NCBI GenBank assembly: GCA_964593515.1
Contig: CAZQJH010000027.1
Coordinates: 1-14,498 of the forward strand
DNA: 14,498 nt
DNA from: JAXJYR01 sp964593515
GTDB taxonomy: Bacteria; Bacillota_I; Bacilli_A; Erysipelotrichales; Erysipelotrichaceae
Reading direction: 5' to 3'
Position 1 is the stretch's first letter. Each line of letters begins with the position of its first letter. The notes under the pieces were generated by a model, which saw only the letters and a program-made list of their open reading frames with translations, had not been told where the DNA came from and did no database searches. Below, one piece after another: positions 8,335-14,498 of this stretch. The position numbers and the translations under genes are program-made.

Positions 8335-8693
8335 TATTTCTTCCTCCTTTGATCATAGCGTATTACTTTTTGTGATACTAATCCAGTAATTGCCATCACT
8401 ACAATCGTAGATACTAAACAAATAATAATTACAGCGATTAAACTATCTTGAATTAAAGTAATACTACTCATCAAACTAACAGTTGGGGAAATAAAAAAGA
8501 TGGGCATAACTCCTAATAATAAATCAGCACTTTCCTCAACTTGTTCTATTTTTAAAATACCACTTAAAAGTAACAAAAATAATAAAACCATTCCATAAAT
8601 ACTACCTGGTATTGGTAGTGGTATTAAATAATTCATACACTCACCAAGAAAGGTGATTAATGCAATTAATGCAAACTGTTTAATATATTTCAT
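8334..8693 (-). CDS. lrgA: LrgA/CidA family holin-like protein
   Basis: This small membrane protein of 119 residues has four hydrophobic segments and the family signature LGECMNYLIPLPIPGSIYGMVLLFLLL in its N-terminal half, followed by the conserved FFISPTVSLMS region (about 67-77). It is predicted to form the holin-like or transport partner of LrgB. Two ATGs are adjacent (8696 and 8693). I chose 8693 because the GGGGG ribosome site (8704-8700) is then 6 nt away rather than 3. It is the first gene of a two-gene unit that follows the terminator of the SLH protein gene. I saw no convincing promoter hexamers in the roughly 90 nt upstream. Confidence 0.92.
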   Translation of the reverse strand: MKYIKQFALIALITFLGECMNYLIPLPIPGSIYGMVLLFLLLLSGILKIEQVEESADLLLGVMPIFFISPTVSLMSSITLIQDSLIAVIIICLVSTIVVMAITGLVSQKVIRYDQRRKK

Positions 8694-8778
8694 CATTATC
8701 CCCCATTGTTTAAATAAAAGCCTTTATATAATAGCTCATTTTATTAGAAATTGCCTACTATTTTTTATTAATTTACCT

Positions 8779-8803
8779 AAAAAAAATCCTTCAAACGAAG
8801 GAT
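8779..8803 (-). terminator. Rho-independent terminator of the SLH protein gene
   Basis: On the minus strand ATCCTTC, loop GTTT and GAAGGAT form a perfect 7-bp stem (8803-8786), followed by a run of about eight T. The stem's first base is the last base-pair of the TAA stop codon region, so the hairpin begins inside the stop codon. Confidence 0.9.
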
Positions 8804-10959
8804 TATAATAAGTTATTTAATTCTAGAATCATTTTAGCTGCTTCACTTCGAGTAGTATTAGCTAATGGTTTTAAATAAGTTTGATTATCTTGATTAGAAC
8901 CACTAATTATTCCTTGTTCAACACACCAAATCATAGCTTTATAGGCATAATCACTTACTTCATCACCATCTGCAAATTCACTTAAATCAATATTAGTTTC
9001 AACCTTTAAACCTTTTACTAAAGCATAATTTCTTAACATAATAGCTAAATCTTGTCTTGTTATATTATCATCAACCCCAAATTCTCCATTATGATAACCA
9101 CTAACTACTTTAACTTCACTAGCCCAAGTAATAGCTTTAGAATACCATAGGTTGTCTTTCACATCTTTAAATGTAGGTTTATAAGTTACTTTAGGAGCAT
9201 TAGCCATACGATATAAAATTGTGGCTATCATTCCCCGGGTAATATTTCCTTCGGGATTAAAAGTATTATTACCATCATAACTCATTAAACCTAACTTAGT
9301 TACTTCTTGTACTACATCATAATACCAAGTATCACTATGCACATCATTATAAGCTAAATACTTATTAGAGCATTCATATACAGCTAAGGTACCTGATACT
9401 TCACAAGCCGTTAAAAGTAAAGCTTTACCATGGTTATTAGGAATAAAGCATAAACCTTCAGGTGATACATCACCTTGAATCGCTTTATCGAATTCACGAG
9501 AGTTAATATAATTCACAAACTTAACTTCTTTAGGATTAGTAATATCATAAGCCATTACTCCACCAATACGTTCTAAGCCCACAAATGCATATAAATGACC
9601 ATTTACTTCACCGCAAATCACACTTTCAGCTTCTACACCTTTTTTACCTGAACGATTATCCATACTTATTTTATCATTTGAACAGTTAAAGTAATCTGGT
9701 AATACTTGTGAAGTAATTTCTTCAAATTCACTACCACTATCAAATACTAAATTTAAACCATCATTAGTTACTTCATACATCGAAAATGAACGACCACCAA
9801 AAACATAATCTTTGCTATCATCTAGTCCATCCCACATTTGATGATTAAACCAAACTACTTTTGAACTTAATTTATATTTACCACTTAATGATGTTTTATT
9901 CTCATATTCATTATCATATCCATCCCAATCACTACGACTATCTCCTTCATTAGCACATAATAAATAAGTTTTACCATTAATCATGGTTGTACTAATTCCA
10001 TCACACATCTTAATTCCATAAATACCTTCATAGTTTTTTAATTCAATTTGATCATTTTTTTCTAAATCAACTTTAACTTTACCAAAATCTTGTAGACCTA
10101 AACTATATATATCAAGATATTCACGTTTAACTAAATCAAATACAGCAATACTATTAGCTTCTTGTAATGCAATATATGCTTTATTATCACTTACACTAAT
10201 ATATTCTGGTTCAAAATCAACTGATGGCATCTTATCTTTTTGAATTAAAATACCTTTATTTACTAATTCAGCTCTTTGTTGGTCAAAAGAAGTAAAATCA
10301 TACGTTTGTGAGATAATTTCATCTTCTTTTAAATCAAGGATACTAATTGAACCTTTAGGATCAATCCCTTTTTCACCTAAACGTGGTTCTCCTTCATCAG
10401 CTGATAAAACTAAATCATTTCCCACAAAGACTACATTATCACATTGAACTCCTACTTCACCTTTCCCAACATAATCTAAACTTCCATCTTGTTGACAATT
10501 AAAAACAGCTACCATTCCATTAGCACTATAATCTTCATTTTGAATAGCTACTGCTAATTTACTTCCATCTTCACTAATACTAACCGAAGTCATATCTCCA
10601 TAAGCAAAATCATTTACAATTGCTTTAATATCATATTCCTTACCTTGTAAATTCACCACCTTATCACTATTTAAATCAGGATTTAAATCAATCGCAATTA
10701 GTTTAGCTTTAACTCCACTTACAGCATAAGCAAAACCATTACTTTCATTATAAGCAACAATTTCTAAACTACCTCCATCTTCATTCATTGCCATTGAGTT
10801 ATATCTAGCCACTAATTCCATTTGTAATTCATCATCATAATAACCTTGTACTTTTTCATCACTACATTCAACTCCAGCCAACTCTTCCTTTGCTTTTACA
10901 TAAGTCAATGATGAAATAGCTAAAACTAAAGCTAATATTCCTTTTAAAATCTTTTTCAT
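8803..10959 (-). CDS. Secreted choice-of-anchor-I family protein with three C-terminal SLH repeats
   Basis: The protein is 718 residues from the ATG at 10959, chosen because GGAGGT lies 4 nt upstream; an ATG 12 nt earlier overlaps that ribosome site. A signal peptide (MKKILKGILALVLAISS...VKA) is followed by a beta-propeller-like region of about 500 residues. It carries choice-of-anchor-I hallmarks: SADEGEPRLGEKGIDPKGSI, then near residue 450 NRSGKKGVEAESV, AFVGLERIGGVMAYDITNP, and VSPEGLCFIP. Residues about 534-718 hold three S-layer-homology repeats (DVHSDTWYYDVV, FKDVKDNLWYSKAITWA, FADGDEVSDYAYKAMIW), which normally tether proteins to pyruvylated cell-wall polymer. The substrate or enzymatic role of choice-of-anchor-I domains is not established. 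The gene is monocistronic: it lies between two terminators, with a weak -10 (TAAAAT, 10996-10991) upstream. Confidence 0.9.
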   Translation of the reverse strand: MKKILKGILALVLAISSLTYVKAKEELAGVECSDEKVQGYYDDELQMELVARYNSMAMNEDGGSLEIVAYNESNGFAYAVSGVKAKLIAIDLNPDLNSDKVVNLQGKEYDIKAIVNDFAYGDMTSVSISEDGSKLAVAIQNEDYSANGMVAVFNCQQDGSLDYVGKGEVGVQCDNVVFVGNDLVLSADEGEPRLGEKGIDPKGSISILDLKEDEIISQTYDFTSFDQQRAELVNKGILIQKDKMPSVDFEPEYISVSDNKAYIALQEANSIAVFDLVKREYLDIYSLGLQDFGKVKVDLEKNDQIELKNYEGIYGIKMCDGISTTMINGKTYLLCANEGDSRSDWDGYDNEYENKTSLSGKYKLSSKVVWFNHQMWDGLDDSKDYVFGGRSFSMYEVTNDGLNLVFDSGSEFEEITSQVLPDYFNCSNDKISMDNRSGKKGVEAESVICGEVNGHLYAFVGLERIGGVMAYDITNPKEVKFVNYINSREFDKAIQGDVSPEGLCFIPNNHGKALLLTACEVSGTLAVYECSNKYLAYNDVHSDTWYYDVVQEVTKLGLMSYDGNNTFNPEGNITRGMIATILYRMANAPKVTYKPTFKDVKDNLWYSKAITWASEVKVVSGYHNGEFGVDDNITRQDLAIMLRNYALVKGLKVETNIDLSEFADGDEVSDYAYKAMIWCVEQGIISGSNQDNQTYLKPLANTTRSEAAKMILELNNLL

Positions 10960-11041
10960 TATTACCTCCATGTGATTATCTCACATCTTTATTTTAGCTA
11001 ACACAAATAAAATACGAATTTAATTAAAGTAAAAAAAGCGT

Positions 11042-11070
11042 AAAAAAAAATAGCTATTACTAGCTATTTT
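11042..11070 (-). terminator. Rho-independent terminator of the lipoprotein-HAD-EamA unit
   Basis: A perfect 10-bp stem AAAATAGCTA / TAGCTATTTT with loop GTAA (11070-11047) continues into an unbroken T-run on the minus strand. The 5' arm includes the last two sense codons and part of the TAG stop of the EamA gene, so terminator and coding sequence overlap. Confidence 0.88.
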
Positions 11071-11914
11071 CACTAATCAAAGAGGAGATAATAACTCCTA
11101 ATAATATTAAAGCACAACCAATAATCATTTTAAAAGTAAATACTTCATGTAAGATAATTACCGATAATAAACTACCAAATAATGATTCCATACATAAAAT
11201 AATAGCTGCTTTACTTTCTTCAATATAACGTTGACATGTTGTTTGTAATAAATAACAAATAAAGGTTGAAATTAAACCTAAATATAAGATAGCTAAACTA
11301 CCTTCCATATTAATTGATGGAAGTCCTTCTTTAAAGATGATACTAGCTAATAAAGCACAAATAAAAGCTATTCCCATTTGCATCATATTTAAAACACTAG
11401 CACGACAATCTTCAACATATTTACCAGTATAATAAATATGTAAGGCGAAAAAAATAGCACAGATGATTGTTAAGACATCACCAAAATTTAAAGATAAATC
11501 TTGATTTAAAGATAATAAACCTACTCCAACTAAACTTAAAACAGCTCCGATAATACTACTTTTATTTAATTGTTTCTTACCTAAATAATAAGCAAGAAAA
11601 GGAACCATTACAACATTTAATGCCGTAAGAAATGCATTCTTTGAAGCGGTTGTATGTTTTAAACCAACAATTTGAAAAGCAAAACCTAGAAATAAGAAAC
11701 CACCTAAAAGCATCCCTGCTTTAATTTCTTTTTTATTAATTGTTTTAATTATTGGTAAACACATTATAAACATTGCAATAAAACTAATTAAAAAGCGAAA
11801 AGTTAAGATTTGAAATGGTTGAAAATAACTTAGAGCAATATCACTAACGACAAATCCTCCACCCCAAATTAACGTAACTAATAATAAACCTAAAGTAGCT
11901 AAACGCTTATTCAT
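11060..11914 (-). CDS. EamA/DMT-superfamily transporter
   Basis: This 284-residue integral membrane protein has about ten hydrophobic helices in two EamA halves (roughly 10-140 and 150-280). The DMT signature starts with LLVTLIWGGGFVVSDIAL near the N-terminus and continues with FRFLISF and the KHTTASKNAFLTALNVVMVPFLAY stretch. Such carriers export or import small metabolites; the substrate cannot be read from sequence. An upstream ATG at 11935 exists, but ATG 11914 is preceded by GAGG at 6 nt spacing and overlaps the HAD gene by 8 nt (ATGAATAA), which suggests coupled translation. It is the last gene of a three-gene unit, with a terminator at its stop codon. Confidence 0.92.
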   Translation of the reverse strand: MNKRLATLGLLLVTLIWGGGFVVSDIALSYFQPFQILTFRFLISFIAMFIMCLPIIKTINKKEIKAGMLLGGFLFLGFAFQIVGLKHTTASKNAFLTALNVVMVPFLAYYLGKKQLNKSSIIGAVLSLVGVGLLSLNQDLSLNFGDVLTIICAIFFALHIYYTGKYVEDCRASVLNMMQMGIAFICALLASIIFKEGLPSINMEGSLAILYLGLISTFICYLLQTTCQRYIEESKAAIILCMESLFGSLLSVIILHEVFTFKMIIGCALILLGVIISSLISENS

Positions 11915-12554
11915 AACTAACCTCATTAAAATCAATTATTTCATCGACAACATCGACAATTAATTCATTATCTAATGTATATGGCTCTTTAACTCCGATG
12001 ACATAAAAACCAGCTTGTTTAGCTGTTTTAGCAGCATAACAAGCATCTTCAAAAACCATTGCATCTTCTACATTACAATTAAAACGACGACATGCTTCTA
12101 AATAAATAGTTGGTTTTTGTTTATTATCGCCAACTTCTTCACATGATAATACAAAGTCAAAATATTTCATCACATCTAAACGATTTAAACATCCTAACAT
12201 TAATCTTCGTTCAGTTAATGATGCTACACACATTTTAATTCCTTGTTGATGACAAGTTTGTAAATAGTTTAAAACCTTTGGTTTTAAACTAACATCATTT
12301 AGATAATGATTATTCATCATTTCAAGTAATTTATCGGCAATAACTTCCCCATCTTCTTTTAATTCATAAGTATTAGCTAAGTAATAACCACATTCACTAA
12401 TTGATAATTTCTTAATAATTTCATTTAAACCTTCAACATCTTCTACTATAATTCCTTGTTGTTTTAAATAATTAACACATAGCATTCGCCAATAATACAT
12501 GGAATCAACTAAAGTTCCATCCATATCAAAGATAATATATTGCTTTTGTTCCAT
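11907..12554 (-). CDS. HAD-superfamily hydrolase, beta-phosphoglucomutase-like subfamily
   Basis: This 215-residue protein carries the four HAD motifs. Motif I is FDMDGTLVDS (9-18), with nucleophile D10 and acid/base D12. Motif II is the CVASLTER strand. Motif III includes the lysine of KQKPTIYLEA. Motif IV is VFEDACYAAKTAKQAG, with the E-D metal-binding pair. A helical cap lies between motifs I and II (about 20-95), as in subclass I enzymes of the PGMB/phosphatase group. It is predicted to be a cytosolic phosphatase or phosphomutase on a small phosphorylated metabolite; the substrate is unknown. The start ATG has AGGTGATTAT before it, with the AGGTG overlapping the previous gene's stop. It starts 8 nt after the lipoprotein gene and overlaps the EamA gene. 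Confidence 0.93.
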   Translation of the reverse strand: MEQKQYIIFDMDGTLVDSMYYWRMLCVNYLKQQGIIVEDVEGLNEIIKKLSISECGYYLANTYELKEDGEVIADKLLEMMNNHYLNDVSLKPKVLNYLQTCHQQGIKMCVASLTERRLMLGCLNRLDVMKYFDFVLSCEEVGDNKQKPTIYLEACRRFNCNVEDAMVFEDACYAAKTAKQAGFYVIGVKEPYTLDNELIVDVVDEIIDFNEVSYE

Positions 12555-12562
12555 ATAATCAC

Positions 12563-13186
12563 CTAACGATAGAAAATTACACCATCTACTTTACCATCAT
12601 TAGTAAAGCTAATATATTCATGATAGTCTTCTTTACATAAGTTATTAGCGCTATCTAAATCAATTGATTGCGTTGAAATAGCATTATCTTTAACTTCAAC
12701 CATCATATAGTAACAATAATCTTTCTTGAAAAGATTTTTTCCATTTACCTCAATTACTTCATTACCAATATTATTAACTTCACTTTGTAAATCAAAACCT
12801 TCAAATAAAGATTCAACAGCTTCATTAATAACCATCGGTTTATAATTTTCTCGATAGAATGTTTTAACCATTCCTGGCATTTGTAAGACTAAATAATGAT
12901 CATCAACATAAATAATTGACCATTTGATTTCTTCATCACCAACTAAAGTAATAACTTCATCATCAACGCGATAATTAGGATATAGACCCATATTTTCAAT
13001 ATTATTACCATTTTCATCAACAAAGGAAAAACCATTACCTTTAGCAAATTCTAAATATGTAGTAACTTGTAGATTATCATCATAACCAATCCATTTACCT
13101 ACATAACCTAATTCATTATTTGTTTCATTAGGTTTACTACAAGCAAATAAGCATAGTAAACATAAACTTATTAATAATTTCTTCAT
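12563..13186 (-). CDS. Small lipoprotein of unknown function
   Basis: This 207-residue protein has a lipoprotein signal peptide: MKK, a leucine/cysteine-rich hydrophobic stretch, then lipobox LFAC with C16 as the probable lipidated cysteine. It should be anchored on the outer face of the membrane. The mature part begins with GYVGKWIGYDD and continues as alternating strands with repeated turns (EFAKGNGFSFVDENGN; YRVDDEVITLVGDEEIKWSIIYV), the pattern of small lipocalin-like or META-like beta barrels. I recognise no named family. The start is supported by GGAAGGTGA at 4 nt spacing. It is the first gene of the unit with the HAD enzyme and EamA transporter, so a joint role in uptake or detoxification of a metabolite is possible but only inferred. 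Confidence 0.88.
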   Translation of the reverse strand: MKKLLISLCLLCLFACSKPNETNNELGYVGKWIGYDDNLQVTTYLEFAKGNGFSFVDENGNNIENMGLYPNYRVDDEVITLVGDEEIKWSIIYVDDHYLVLQMPGMVKTFYRENYKPMVINEAVESLFEGFDLQSEVNNIGNEVIEVNGKNLFKKDYCYYMMVEVKDNAISTQSIDLDSANNLCKEDYHEYISFTNDGKVDGVIFYR

Positions 13187-13206
13187 AAAATCACCTTCCA
13201 GTCATT

Positions 13207-13235
13207 ATTGTAGCATAGTTTTATTTAATCATGAA
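13207..13235 (-). promoter_or_regulatory. Extended -10 promoter of the lipoprotein-HAD-EamA unit
   Basis: TGC directly precedes TACAAT (13212-13207) on the minus strand, an extended -10 element about 20 nt before the lipoprotein start. A weak -35 candidate TTCATG (13235-13230) lies 17 bp upstream. Confidence 0.5.
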
Positions 13236-13298
13236 AGAAAATTTAATATCTTTACTAGCATCAATTACATATACTTCTTCAATTTGAATAGTTATATT
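13221..13298 (-). pseudogene. Possible decayed tail of a second LURP-one-like gene
   Basis: Just downstream of the LOR gene, a minus-strand frame (after an in-frame TAG) reads about 25 codons ending IQIEEVYVIDASKDIKFSFMIK and a TAA. The piece EEVYVIDASKD resembles the TDTYVIDVVNDND stretch near the end of the intact LOR protein. The underlying DNA shares a near-identical stretch around CATCAAT-ACATA. There is no start codon or ribosome site. I read it as the remnant of a duplicated copy, but the match is short and may be chance. Confidence 0.3.
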
Positions 13299-13303
13299 CT
13301 ATA

Positions 13304-13780
13304 TTAATTGTTATTACTCCTTGAACATTTTTCCGCATCAATAGCTAAAACAAACATTAAAGCATATAAAGCATCATTATCATTAACTACATCAATAACA
13401 TAAGTATCCGTCCAGTTTAATAATTGTTTAGAAATAGTCGCAATCTTCATTCCTTGATTAGCAATCGTATAATCCCATTCAAAGAAATCACCTTTTACTT
13501 GCCATCCTAATCCTTCAAAATGATAACATGGCTTAAACAAAGCAAATTCTTTACAAATCATCCCTATTTTATTACCACGTTCATAAATATCAAACTTCGG
13601 TAAAAGAGTAAATATTTGTTCTTTAACTAATCCTGCTTCACGACCTAAACAATCATAAATGCGTAATTGATGTCCCCAAGATAATTCACCTTTAACACGA
13701 TAAACAATCTTTCCTTGTTCATCATAAATATCATAACTATCAAACCAAGAAAACATTCTTTGTTTAAATAATAATCGCAT
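13304..13780 (-). CDS. LURP-one-related (LOR/YxjI-like) protein
   Basis: This 158-residue cytosolic protein has the repeating beta-strand layout of the tubby-like LOR fold: LLFKQRMFSWFDSYDIYDEQGKIVYRVKGELSWGHQLRIYD at the N-terminus, then LPKFDIYERG, then FEWDYTIANQGMKIATISKQ, and the closing DTYVIDVVNDNDALYALMFVLAID helix. This order (phrase like 'D.Y.I.D..G..VY.VKG....G..L.I.D') is typical of bacterial YxjI/LOR proteins. Length fits. The molecular role of bacterial members is not established. The start ATG has AAAGGAGTGA upstream. The gene is transcribed alone from a good promoter; I see no clear terminator between it and the lipoprotein promoter. Confidence 0.9.
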   Translation of the reverse strand: MRLLFKQRMFSWFDSYDIYDEQGKIVYRVKGELSWGHQLRIYDCLGREAGLVKEQIFTLLPKFDIYERGNKIGMICKEFALFKPCYHFEGLGWQVKGDFFEWDYTIANQGMKIATISKQLLNWTDTYVIDVVNDNDALYALMFVLAIDAEKCSRSNNN

Positions 13781-13804
13781 AAAATCACTCCTTTATTTAC
13801 CTTT

Positions 13805-13833
13805 ATTATATGATTAGCAAAATCAATTGTAAA
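13805..13833 (-). promoter_or_regulatory. Sigma-A promoter of the LOR gene
   Basis: TTTACA (13833-13828) and a perfect TATAAT (13810-13805) are separated by 17 bp on the minus strand, about 25 nt before the LOR start codon. Confidence 0.75.
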
Positions 13834-13845
13834 TAAGTATTATCC

Positions 13846-13875
13846 TTGAAATTGAGCTTAACAAGTAGCTTTAAT
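13846..13875 (+). promoter_or_regulatory. Weak candidate promoter facing right
   Basis: TTGAAA (13846-13851), an 18-bp gap and TTTAAT (13870-13875) form a plausible sigma-A promoter, divergent from the LOR promoter. It would drive the short plus-strand frames that follow. Confidence 0.3.
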
Positions 13876-13889
13876 CAAAGAAGGAAAAT

Positions 13890-13991
13890 ATGCAAAATAT
13901 CATGCATACTGACACTCCAACGGCTAAAGCACGTTGGAGTGTCAGATACCGAGCAATGATGGGAGAATTTATTATAGCAGCAAAATTGTAG
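13890..13991 (+). CDS. Possible 33-residue peptide, unassigned
   Basis: ATG at 13890 follows AAGGAAA closely and opens a 33-codon frame that ends in TAG (begins MQNIMHTDTPTAKARWSV, ends FIIAAKL). I recognise no family. Half of the frame coincides with a long hairpin, so the frame may be chance or a gene fragment. The base composition here looks less AT-rich than the genes to the left. Confidence 0.25.
   Translation: MQNIMHTDTPTAKARWSVRYRAMMGEFIIAAKL
13910..13944. repeat. Perfect 13-bp inverted repeat (long hairpin)
   Basis: TGACACTCCAACG (13910-13922) and CGTTGGAGTGTCA (13932-13944) are exact reverse complements. The stem can extend by two more G-C pairs to a TAAA loop with one bulged A. 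No T-run follows on the plus strand and no A-run precedes it, so it is not a standard terminator. A shorter inverted pair, TATGCA/TGCATA (13889-13894 and 13903-13908), lies just before it. Possible roles are a transposon or recombination end, a protein-binding site, or a structured RNA. Confidence 0.85.
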
Positions 13992-14010
13992 GTGTATCTA
14001 TGATGATAGG

Positions 14011-14193
14011 TTGCTTGTAAAACCTATTAAATCAGCTGTTTTGCTTATGCCGGATGCAATTTATGAATGTCCATATGAAAGGGCAAAAGAAATGTTATTG
14101 ATTGATGATGTTGATAATAAGGAGTTTTTAGCAGAATTGTTTCATGCTATGTATGAGGAGTTACCTACTCAAAAACCGAAAAAGAAGAAATAA
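14011..14193 (+). pseudogene. Coding-like fragment, up to 72 codons, unassigned
   Basis: A plus-strand frame is open from 13978 to the TAA at 14191-14193. It could start at TTG 14011 for 60 residues, but there is no good ribosome site. The product (KSAVLLMPDAIYECPYERAKEMLLIDD...FLAELFHAMYEEL, then a lysine-rich end) has a convincing amphipathic, protein-like composition and looks like the C-terminal part of a small acidic protein. I do not recognise the family. Lack of a proper start suggests a truncated gene; a genuine short gene with a TTG start is the alternative. Confidence 0.4.
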
Positions 14194-14213
14194 ACAATGT
14201 CTTAATGTGATAA

Positions 14214-14325
14214 GCTAATAGTGAAAATCGCACCACTGGTGCGAGAAATGGAAGTGCTGATTATATGAAAAAGAATGAAATTGCCGGATATGAGCCGTTG
14301 GTAGATGATTTAAAGAATCCCACTT
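14214..14325 (+). pseudogene. Second coding-like fragment, unassigned
   Basis: After an in-frame TAA, a plus-strand frame runs about 36 codons to TGA (ends ADYMKKNEIAGYEPLVDDLKNPT), overlapping the first base-pairs of the next promoter. Composition is protein-like, but no ribosome site precedes the internal ATG at 14265. It contains a small hairpin, TCGCACC/GGTGCGA (14228-14244). It is probably a gene remnant; the family is unknown. Confidence 0.3.
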
Positions 14326-14352
14326 GAAATGTAATGACAAATGCGTTACAAT
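14324..14352 (+). promoter_or_regulatory. Sigma-A promoter of the antitoxin gene
   Basis: TTGAAA (14324-14329) and TACAAT (14347-14352) are exactly 17 bp apart and lie about 25 nt upstream of the relB-like start, which has AGGAGGTG (14363-14370) 7 nt before it. Confidence 0.8.
14330..14350 (+). promoter_or_regulatory. Candidate autoregulatory operator
   Basis: TGTAATG (14330-14336) and CGTTACA (14344-14350) form a 7-bp inverted repeat with one mismatch, filling the -35/-10 spacer. Antitoxins of the RelB/DinJ family usually bind such palindromes over their own promoter; binding here is inferred from position and symmetry. Confidence 0.5.
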
Positions 14353-14377
14353 TAGAAACGATAGGAGGTGCTGAATC

Positions 14378-14498
14378 ATGGAGAAAACAGCAACATTAAA
14401 TTTAAGAGTCAATCCTACTGTGAAAGGTCGAGCAGAGGAAGTCTTATCAAGACTTGGCATACCAATGTCTACGGCAATAGATATGTATTTAAATCAAA
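14378..14498 (+). CDS. RelB/DinJ family antitoxin, N-terminal part, continues outside window
   Basis: ATG at 14378 begins a frame of 40 complete codons to the window end: MEKTATLNLRVNPTVKGRAEE, then VLSRLGIPMSTAIDMYLNQ. The beta strand ATLNLRVNP followed by the helix-turn-helix K.RAEEVL..LGIPMSTAI.MYL is the ribbon-helix-helix DNA-binding domain of RelB/DinJ antitoxins. Such proteins dimerise, bind their own operator and neutralise a RelE/YafQ/YoeB-type endoribonuclease encoded just downstream, which would lie beyond this window. AGGAGGTG at 7 nt spacing supports the start. The gene is on the opposite strand to the rest of the window. Confidence 0.9.
   Translation, partial: MEKTATLNLRVNPTVKGRAEEVLSRLGIPMSTAIDMYLNQ

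Noticed and set aside
8728..8756. Promoter for lrgAB
   Set aside because: TATTAT at 8733-8728 is a fair -10, but no -35 or extended -10 element is present, so I did not call it.
13910..13944. Rho-independent terminator
   Set aside because: The stem is strong, but neither side carries a T-run in the direction needed, so intrinsic termination is not supported.
14215..14460. An 81-codon minus-strand frame at the right end
   Set aside because: It runs antisense through the antitoxin promoter, ribosome site and start, and its product looks like a random hydrophobic/histidine-rich translation.

Overview
The window is very AT-rich DNA with strong purine-rich Shine-Dalgarno sites (AGGAGG, GGAAGGTGA), consensus-like sigma-A promoters and short U-tailed hairpin terminators. 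Together with the gene content (LrgAB, S-layer-homology protein, lipoprotein, RelB-type antitoxin) this points to a low-G+C Firmicute. An Erysipelotrichia-like or clostridial gut bacterium is my guess, but the sequence alone does not fix the genus. All long genes run on the minus strand; only a short stretch at the right end is on the plus strand.

Left part (1-7620) looks accessory. Reading in the direction of transcription, it starts with an AAA_14/DUF4143-type ATPase. Upstream of its promoter sit three copies of an 11-bp motif spaced exactly 33 bp apart. A strong terminator closes this gene. An extended -10 promoter then drives a 1148-residue SF2-type helicase that ends in a PD-(D/E)XK-like nuclease domain. 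This gene overlaps by 14 nt a second large gene that runs off the window (at least 687 residues) and belongs to no family I can name with confidence. The tightly coupled pair is the best candidate for an undescribed nucleic-acid-targeting (defence-like) system. A relation to pPIWI-RE/Argonaute-type modules is possible but unproven, and further genes may lie beyond base 1.

Middle part (7639-13780) looks like ordinary chromosomal genes: an lrgA-lrgB pair; a secreted choice-of-anchor-I protein with three SLH repeats; a three-gene unit (lipoprotein, HAD phosphatase, EamA transporter) with tight spacing and one terminator; and a LURP-one-related (LOR) protein. A short in-frame stretch after the LOR gene looks like the tail of a decayed second LOR copy.

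Right part (13781-14498) switches to the plus strand and reads as slightly less AT-rich to the eye. It has a near-perfect long hairpin, several short coding-like fragments that I cannot assign, and then a textbook promoter/operator and the first 40 codons of a RelB/DinJ-type antitoxin that continues beyond the window. This looks like a small mobile or decayed insert next to a toxin-antitoxin locus.
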